DNA from: Dysgonamonadaceae bacterium
GTDB lineage: Bacteria > Bacteroidota > Bacteroidia > Bacteroidales > Azobacteroidaceae
NCBI GenBank assembly: GCA_031261015.1
Contig: JAISKG010000032.1
Coordinates: 1-10,897 of the forward strand
Reading direction: 5' to 3'
DNA: 10,897 bases
The notes under the pieces are model-generated. The model did no database searches and was not told the origin of the DNA. It was given only the letters and a program-made list of their open reading frames with translations. Below are positions 6,844 to 10,897 of this stretch, one piece after another; position 1 is the first letter of the stretch; the number at the start of each line of letters is the position of its first letter. The translations under genes and the position numbers were made by a program.

Positions 6844-6905
6844 AAATGGAAAGTTGAAAATGGAAAATTAAAAATTAATTTTCAACTTTCCATTTTCAAT
6901 TTTTT
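6843..6905 (+). terminator. Long A/T-rich inverted repeat, probable operon terminator
   Basis: The arm 6843-6861 (AAAATGGAAAGTTGAAAAT) is perfectly complementary to 6878-6896 around a 16-nt loop, and T6 follows at 6900-6905. It starts at the last base of the thioredoxin stop codon. The stem is long but A/T-rich. It may end the lipoprotein operon, or be one copy of a dispersed intergenic palindrome. The next promoter box begins only 3 nt after the T tract. Confidence 0.55.
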
Positions 6906-6907
6906 CA

Positions 6908-6915
6908 TACCTTTG
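6908..6915 (+). promoter_or_regulatory. -7 promoter box of the mini-protein/beta-helix unit
   Basis: TACCTTTG is a perfect match to TAnnTTTG, 32 nt before the ATG at 6948, giving a predicted leader of about 25 nt. No TTTG occurs at the usual -33 distance, where the arm of the inverted repeat lies. The same octamer serves the MATE gene further on. Confidence 0.55.
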
Positions 6916-6947
6916 CTTGCGGAAAGGGTCATACAGCCCTATTAATC

Positions 6948-7430
6948 ATGCAAAATAAAAAATGGTATCTCTCTGCGTTTTTGCTGCTTTGCTGGTGCAG
7001 CGTTTTTTCGCAGGTTAAAGTCACGGTTTATAAAAACGACGGAACATCAGCAGAGTTTTTGTGTTTGGAACAGGGAGCGTTGAGCTTCGACGACGACAAA
7101 CTTGTGATTAACGAAGGCGGCATTGTTTATGCACCGGTTTACATTGCGCGAAGTGAAATTCGCAAACTCACTTTTCGGGAACTTTCTGCTGCCATCGAAA
7201 ATGTGGAAATCGCCGGATCTGCAAGAATTTATCCTAATCCGGCCAAGTCACAGTTTACTATTTCCGGCATTGAAGGCGAAAAGTTTATATACTCTATTTT
7301 TTCGTTGGACGGACGGCAAATTGCCGGTGGAACTGCGGAAAATGGAGAATCCATAGACAGCAGCGGGATGAGCGCCGGCGTTTATTTAGTGAAAATCGGT
7401 ACGCATTTGTTGAAGCTCATTAAAATCTAA
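6948..7430 (+). CDS. Short secreted protein with T9SS type A sorting domain
   Basis: This 160-residue predicted T9SS cargo has a signal peptide (1-21, cleaved before Gln22; Cys15 and Cys17 lie in the hydrophobic core and do not form a lipobox). Residues about 22-80 form a small domain: KVTVYKNDGTSAEFLCLE, then GALSFDDDKLVIN, ending SEIRKLTF. This matches the short beta-rich domain with the layout 'DGT ... F ... I ... L.F' that often opens Bacteroidetes surface proteins. Residues about 92-160 are the sorting domain: ARIYPNPAKSQFTISG (92-107), then IFSLDGRQIAGG and GVYLVKIG, ending LLKLIKI. The protein is therefore little more than one small domain plus the secretion tag. It lies 5 nt upstream of the beta-helix gene, almost certainly on the same mRNA. 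Its function is unknown; a surface partner or anchor for the beta-helix protein is an inference. Confidence 0.85.
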   Translation: MQNKKWYLSAFLLLCWCSVFSQVKVTVYKNDGTSAEFLCLEQGALSFDDDKLVINEGGIVYAPVYIARSEIRKLTFRELSAAIENVEIAGSARIYPNPAKSQFTISGIEGEKFIYSIFSLDGRQIAGGTAENGESIDSSGMSAGVYLVKIGTHLLKLIKI

Positions 7431-7435
7431 CCGCT

Positions 7436-9613
7436 ATGAAAAGAATTTGGATATTATTGCTAACCGTCCTGCTATTTGCGGGCAGTTACGCACAGGAAAA
7501 AATCGTTGTCTTTCAAGGAAATGCACGGATTTTGACGGCCAATGTCGCCGATATGAACCAAATCACTTTCGCCGGCCACAATTCTATCTTTGATTTTGCG
7601 AACGGCTCGACCGAAAATCTACTGACGGCAAGTATCGACAGCGTAATATTTGTGAATGAGCCGATTGGCGAAAAAATCCGGATTATTTGGAACAACAATC
7701 AGGTAACGATTGAAAATCCTTATCAGAATCAAGGAATTACGATTACGTCGAGTGGAGCGAATGTGACCGTCAACGCAGCATCTGGCTTGCCTAATCTCGA
7801 ATACGAACTTTCGGGCAACAGTTCCAACGGTTCCGTGACAATTGCCGGCGATAAGGATCTAATTTTGTATCTCAATAATTTGAATCTGACGTCCTCTTCC
7901 AAATCAGCCATTGAAATCAGTACGGCCGTAACTTCTCAAATCATTTTGGAAGGGAATAGCATGTTATCCGATGCAGCAGCCAACAGTAAAAACGCGACTC
8001 TAATCGGCGCAGGAGCTTTTGTTTTCGGCGGAAACGGCTATTTACAGATAACGGGCGTAGCTAAGCACGCTATTTCGAGTAGTAAAATGATTACCGTTGC
8101 CACAGGCAATTTCAACATTGTCTCAGCCGCTTCCGACGGATTTCATTCCGAAGGTTTCACGATGAATAACGGTTCGCTGCAAATTTCTTCTACTTTGGGC
8201 GATGGGATTGATGCGGGCGAAAATCCGGTTGTTATCACCGGCGGAACCATTCAGATTGCTTCTTCGGCAAGCGATATGAAAGGTATCAAAAGCGACGCTG
8301 CCTTGACATTCACCGGCGGAACCTTTGTCATTAACGAATCCGGCGCACAATCGAAGGCCATCAGTAGCAAAAGTAATATTGTGATTTCGGGCGGCGATTT
8401 CCAGATTACAACTTCCGGCGACATCGTACTCACAGCTTCCGGCAGCGGATACGATCCGTCTTATAGTACAGCGATTAAAAGTAATGGTAGTACAACTATT
8501 AACGGCGGGAATATAACGATCACGAGCACAAGTTCTTCCAAAGGAGGCAAAGGTATTTCCGCTGATGGCGATATTGTGATTAACAGCGGAACAATTCATA
8601 TTACCACTGCCGGCAACGGCGCGGTTTACACCAATACTTCGGGCGTAACCGATGCTTATACGGCATGCTGCATCAAAAGCAACGCCAATATTCGGCTCAA
8701 CGGCGGCAACCTGACTTTGAGCAGTTCGGGAACCGGCGGAAAATGTGTAAATGCCGATCAAACAGTCGTCATCGGAAAACTTGGCATAGATGATAATTTG
8801 CTGACAATCAATGCTTCCACTTCCGGCGCCAGATTTTATGTCACGGGAAATACCGGAGGCGGCGGTTGGGGCGGCGGCGACAATGCCGACTATGCCAATC
8901 CCAAAGCGATCAAATCTACCGGCGATCTGACGGTCAATAGCGGTATAATTACGATTCGCTGCACGCAAACAGCCGACGGCGGCGAAGGCTTGGAAAGCAA
9001 AAATATCCTGACCATCAACGGTGGAATTATCGACATTCAAACCTACGACGATTGCATCAATGCTACCAAACAAATCGTGATCACCGGCGGATCCGTCGCC
9101 ACAAAATCGACAGCCAACGATGGTGTCGATTCCAACGGCACGCTGACGGTCACCGGCGGATTCATTATTTCCAACGCAGCCGGCGGCGCGGAAGACGGAT
9201 TCGATTGCGATAACAATACGTTCAAAATCACAGGCGGTACGATGATTGGAACGGGCGGTAATTCGAGTACTCCCACAAGCAGCGTTTGCACGCAACACTC
9301 CTTATTATTTAAAGCGACTGCCAATACGGCGGTTTGTCTGGCAAAATCCACCGGCGAAATTTTGCTGCTTTATCAAGTTCCTGCCGCTGGAAGTTCGAGC
9401 GGAGGCGGTGGAGGTCCCGGTGGCGGCGGTCAAAGCGGTTCAATGAAAATTTTGTATTCTTCCCCGCAATTGATTACAGGAAGTTATACTTTAAAAACCG
9501 GCGGAACCATTTCGGGTGGAACCACCGTTAACGGATACAACACCGGCGGAACTTATTCGGGCGGAACTTCCAAATCCATCACCGTAAGTTCAATGGTGAC
9601 GAGCGTGCAATGA
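7436..9613 (+). CDS. Cthe_2159-like beta-helix carbohydrate-binding protein
   Basis: This 725-residue exported protein has signal peptide 1-19 (SYA before Gln20). Residues about 22-75 hold a short beta-rich domain like that of the preceding gene (KIVVFQGNARILTANVADM, QITFAG, then SIDSVIF). From about 80 to 620 it shows many right-handed beta-helix coils with a recurring unit of the form A-I-x-S ... I-x-I-x-GG-x-I-x-I, as in VITGGTIQI, LTFTGGTFVI, IVISGGDFQI, TTINGGNITI, LTINGGIIDI and IVITGGSVAT. Acidic turns (DDC at 538-540, NDGVD at 561-565, EDGFDCD at 586-592) are placed where this family binds calcium. The Cthe_2159 family (PF14262) binds polygalacturonate-type glycans and has pectate-lyase-like helices. 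Glycine-rich insertions occur near 470-482 and 651-667, and a Gly-Thr-rich end (about 685-710) closes the protein. No T9SS sorting domain is visible. Glycan binding at the cell surface is likely; catalysis is uncertain. Confidence 0.85.
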   Translation: MKRIWILLLTVLLFAGSYAQEKIVVFQGNARILTANVADMNQITFAGHNSIFDFANGSTENLLTASIDSVIFVNEPIGEKIRIIWNNNQVTIENPYQNQGITITSSGANVTVNAASGLPNLEYELSGNSSNGSVTIAGDKDLILYLNNLNLTSSSKSAIEISTAVTSQIILEGNSMLSDAAANSKNATLIGAGAFVFGGNGYLQITGVAKHAISSSKMITVATGNFNIVSAASDGFHSEGFTMNNGSLQISSTLGDGIDAGENPVVITGGTIQIASSASDMKGIKSDAALTFTGGTFVINESGAQSKAISSKSNIVISGGDFQITTSGDIVLTASGSGYDPSYSTAIKSNGSTTINGGNITITSTSSSKGGKGISADGDIVINSGTIHITTAGNGAVYTNTSGVTDAYTACCIKSNANIRLNGGNLTLSSSGTGGKCVNADQTVVIGKLGIDDNLLTINASTSGARFYVTGNTGGGGWGGGDNADYANPKAIKSTGDLTVNSGIITIRCTQTADGGEGLESKNILTINGGIIDIQTYDDCINATKQIVITGGSVATKSTANDGVDSNGTLTVTGGFIISNAAGGAEDGFDCDNNTFKITGGTMIGTGGNSSTPTSSVCTQHSLLFKATANTAVCLAKSTGEILLLYQVPAAGSSSGGGGGPGGGGQSGSMKILYSSPQLITGSYTLKTGGTISGGTTVNGYNTGGTYSGGTSKSITVSSMVTSVQ

Positions 9614-9674
9614 TGATCAAATGATTTTTATAAAAAAGATGCTAAAAAACATAATTTTATAATATGTGTTTAAA

Positions 9675-9706
9675 TTTGGAAGGTATTGAAAATTTATCGA
9701 CCTTTG
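9675..9706 (+). promoter_or_regulatory. Promoter-like -33/-7 pair in the intergenic region
   Basis: TTTG at 9675-9678 and GACCTTTG at 9699-9706 are separated by 20 nt, the spacing of the Bacteroidetes consensus (TTTG, 19-21 nt, TAnnTTTG). Only the first base of the -7 box departs from consensus. It is the only site in the window with both elements at correct spacing. No protein-coding frame of useful size starts behind it. Confidence 0.5.
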
Positions 9707-9711
9707 TAGCC

Positions 9712-9796
9712 GATAACCTAAAACAATCTTTTTGCCTTAAAGACTAATGCCTATTAAAAACTGAATTAAAAGACCCCTGCGAAGCGGGTCTTTTAT
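9712..9796 (+). ncRNA. Candidate small RNA of about 85 nt
   Basis: A promoter-like pair ends at 9706 and a strong intrinsic terminator ends near 9796, bracketing about 85 nt without a credible gene; the only ATG frame is the five-codon MPIKN at 9748-9765. The 5' part is unstructured and A-rich, with one weak 5-bp hairpin (TCTTT 9727-9731 with AAAGA 9739-9743). The 3' part is the terminator stem. This layout, single-stranded 5' seed region plus terminator hairpin, is typical of trans-acting small RNAs. Alternatives are the 3' UTR of the beta-helix gene, which has no clear terminator of its own, or a leader attenuator for the MATE gene. The 5' end is estimated from the promoter. I do not recognise an RNA family. 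Confidence 0.4.
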
Positions 9797-9800
9797 TCTT
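9768..9800 (+). terminator. Strong intrinsic terminator upstream of the MATE gene
   Basis: AAAAGACCC (9768-9776) pairs perfectly with GGGTCTTTT (9786-9794); the top can close further with two GC pairs around a GAA loop after a 2-nt bulge. The T-rich tail TTTTATTCTT completes it. The flanking A and T runs make it possibly bidirectional. It ends either the beta-helix mRNA or the candidate small RNA. Confidence 0.85.
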
Positions 9801-9813
9801 TAAAAGGTTTTCG

Positions 9814-9821
9814 TACCTTTG
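9814..9821 (+). promoter_or_regulatory. -7 promoter box of the MATE transporter gene
   Basis: TACCTTTG is a perfect TAnnTTTG match, just after the terminator and 20 nt before the GTG start at 9842. This predicts a very short leader of about 14 nt. No clear -33 TTTG is present. Confidence 0.55.
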
Positions 9822-9841
9822 CAGGCTAAAGAAAAATCATC

Positions 9842-10897
9842 GTGAGAAATGAGAACGTTCCCTTGAGTTTGGGGACCGAGAAAGTAGGAAATTTACTGGC
9901 AAAATACGCAATTCCGTCGATCATCGCCATGACGGCTTCTTCTCTTTACAACATTACCGACAGTATTTTTATCGGTCACGGCGTAGGATCGCTCGCCTTG
10001 TCGGGCTTGGCGATTACATTTCCGCTGATGAATCTTTCTGCCGCCGTCGGCACTTTGGTCGGTGTAGGCGCGTCCACTTTGTTATCGATTCGCATGGGAC
10101 AAAAAGATTATGAAACTGCCAATCGCATTTTGGGAAATGTTGTCGTACTGAATTTGATTTTGGGAGTTATTTTTTCCATCCTCATGCTGACTTTCTTAGC
10201 GCCGATTCTTCGATTTTTCGGAGCGAGCGACGACACGCTTCCTTACGCTTACGAGTTTATGACGGTTTTGTTAGCAGGCAATGTTTTTACGCACATGTAC
10301 TTCGGATTGAACGCTTTACTTCGTTCTGCCGGTCATCCGCAGCGATCCATGACCGCAACGATTCTCACTATATTAATCAACGTGAGTTTAAATCCTTTGT
10401 TTATTTTCGTCTTTAAGTGGGGCATTCAAGGTTCGGCTTTGGCTACCATTATTGCACAGAGCACGGTATTGATCTGGCAATTCCATTTGTTCAACAATAA
10501 GCGTTATTTTATCCATTGGAAAAAAGGCATTTACCGGCTACGAAAAGATATTGTGAGAGATTCTTTTTCCATTGGCATGTCACCGTTTCTGATGAATGCC
10601 GCGAGTTGCCTGATCGTCATTCTGATCAACCGGCAATTGATTCGGCATGGCGGCGATTTGGCAGTCGGCGCTTATGGGATTGTCAACCGGGTCGCTACAT
10701 TCTTTGTGATGGTGGTGATCGGGATCAACCAAGGTATGCAGCCCATTGCCGGCTATAATTACGGCGCGCAAAAGTATGACCGCGTAATTAGCGTGATGAA
10801 AAAATCCATTCTCTGCGCCTGCGTGATCATGACTTTCGGCTTTGCCGTTGTCGAGTTGTTTCCGCATACGATCGCAGCCGTATTTACAAAGAGAAAA
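9842..10897 (+). CDS. MATE family efflux transporter (3' partial)
   Basis: The first 352 codons of a MATE-family multidrug/cation antiporter run to the window edge; the family is usually about 450 residues, so roughly the last 100 are missing. The frame begins at GTG 9842: an in-frame TAA at 9827-9829 closes it upstream, and translation from GTG gives the usual Bacteroidetes opening NVPLSLGTEKVGNLLAKYAI. Family signatures are SLYNITDSIFIGHGVG, then ALSGLAITFPLMN in the first helices, LNALLRSAGHPQRSM in the loop before helix 5-6, and NQGMQPIAGYNYGAQKYDRV in the second bundle, which is highly characteristic. The hydrophobic helices are separated by short charged loops. It sits in the inner membrane and uses an ion gradient to expel drugs or metabolites; the substrate cannot be read from sequence. 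It has its own promoter box behind a strong terminator, so it is probably separate from the upstream unit. Confidence 0.93.
   Translation, partial: MRNENVPLSLGTEKVGNLLAKYAIPSIIAMTASSLYNITDSIFIGHGVGSLALSGLAITFPLMNLSAAVGTLVGVGASTLLSIRMGQKDYETANRILGNVVVLNLILGVIFSILMLTFLAPILRFFGASDDTLPYAYEFMTVLLAGNVFTHMYFGLNALLRSAGHPQRSMTATILTILINVSLNPLFIFVFKWGIQGSALATIIAQSTVLIWQFHLFNNKRYFIHWKKGIYRLRKDIVRDSFSIGMSPFLMNAASCLIVILINRQLIRHGGDLAVGAYGIVNRVATFFVMVVIGINQGMQPIAGYNYGAQKYDRVISVMKKSILCACVIMTFGFAVVELFPHTIAAVFTKRK

Noticed and set aside
8230..9240. Repeated ACCGGCGGAAC-like words as a DNA tandem repeat or CRISPR
   Set aside because: The words recur at irregular spacing in one reading frame and encode the TGG turns of the beta-helix coils; there are no constant repeats with uniform spacers.
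8123..9298. 391-codon open frame on the minus strand
   Set aside because: It lies entirely inside the beta-helix gene, has no signal or domain pattern, and its composition (many Ile, Ala, Ser, Arg) mirrors the repeated codons of the plus-strand coils. The plus-strand frame has a signal peptide and clear family repeats.
10516..10867. Short open frames on both strands within the last 400 bases
   Set aside because: They overlap the well-supported MATE frame, which contains the NQGMQPIAGYNYGA signature in this stretch.

Overview
The window looks like a piece of a Bacteroidales genome (phylum Bacteroidota) that uses the type IX secretion system (T9SS). Four signs agree. Two predicted secreted proteins end in Por/T9SS C-terminal sorting domains. 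The first gene is the tail of a type III glutamine synthetase of the Bacteroides kind. Several genes have Bacteroidetes-type -7 promoter boxes (TAnnTTTG) and A/T-rich leaders without Shine-Dalgarno sites. Lipoproteins are abundant. T9SS cargo makes an environmental, oral or insect-gut family (for example Dysgonomonadaceae, Paludibacteraceae, Porphyromonadaceae or Tannerellaceae) more likely than gut Bacteroides; the exact genus cannot be read from this sequence.

Layout. (1) 3-305, plus strand: last 100 codons of glutamine synthetase III, closed by a GC-rich hairpin with a U tract. (2) 365-3508, minus strand: a 1047-residue secreted protein with signal peptide, long glycine-rich domain, Ig-like domain, a large central region and a T9SS sorting domain. 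(3) 3691-6843, plus strand: a tight five-gene envelope operon encoding a CsgG-family protein without a lipobox, a small lipoprotein with a PEGA-like tail, a DUF4810 lipoprotein, a GNA1162/DUF799 lipoprotein and a TlpA-like thioredoxin lipoprotein. Spacings are 1-nt overlap, 13 nt, 4-nt overlap and 7 nt. A long A/T-rich inverted repeat follows. (4) 6948-9613, plus strand: a two-gene unit, a 160-residue T9SS mini-protein followed after 5 nt by a 725-residue right-handed beta-helix protein of the Cthe_2159 carbohydrate-binding type. (5) 9614-9841: a 228-nt gap holding a promoter-like pair, a strong terminator about 85 nt later (a candidate small RNA), and then the promoter of the next gene. (6) 9842 to the window end: the first 352 codons of a MATE-family efflux transporter.

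Taken together the window is mostly about the cell envelope. The CsgG/DUF4810/GNA1162 set is a recurring bacterial module whose role is poorly understood. No CsgE, CsgF or curlin genes accompany it here, so curli export is not supported. The two-gene unit and the minus-strand gene encode surface or secreted proteins that may bind glycans or act in adhesion. The least explained items are the CsgG-type lipoprotein operon, the candidate small RNA at about 9712-9796, and the pairing of a T9SS mini-protein with a beta-helix protein that has no sorting domain of its own.
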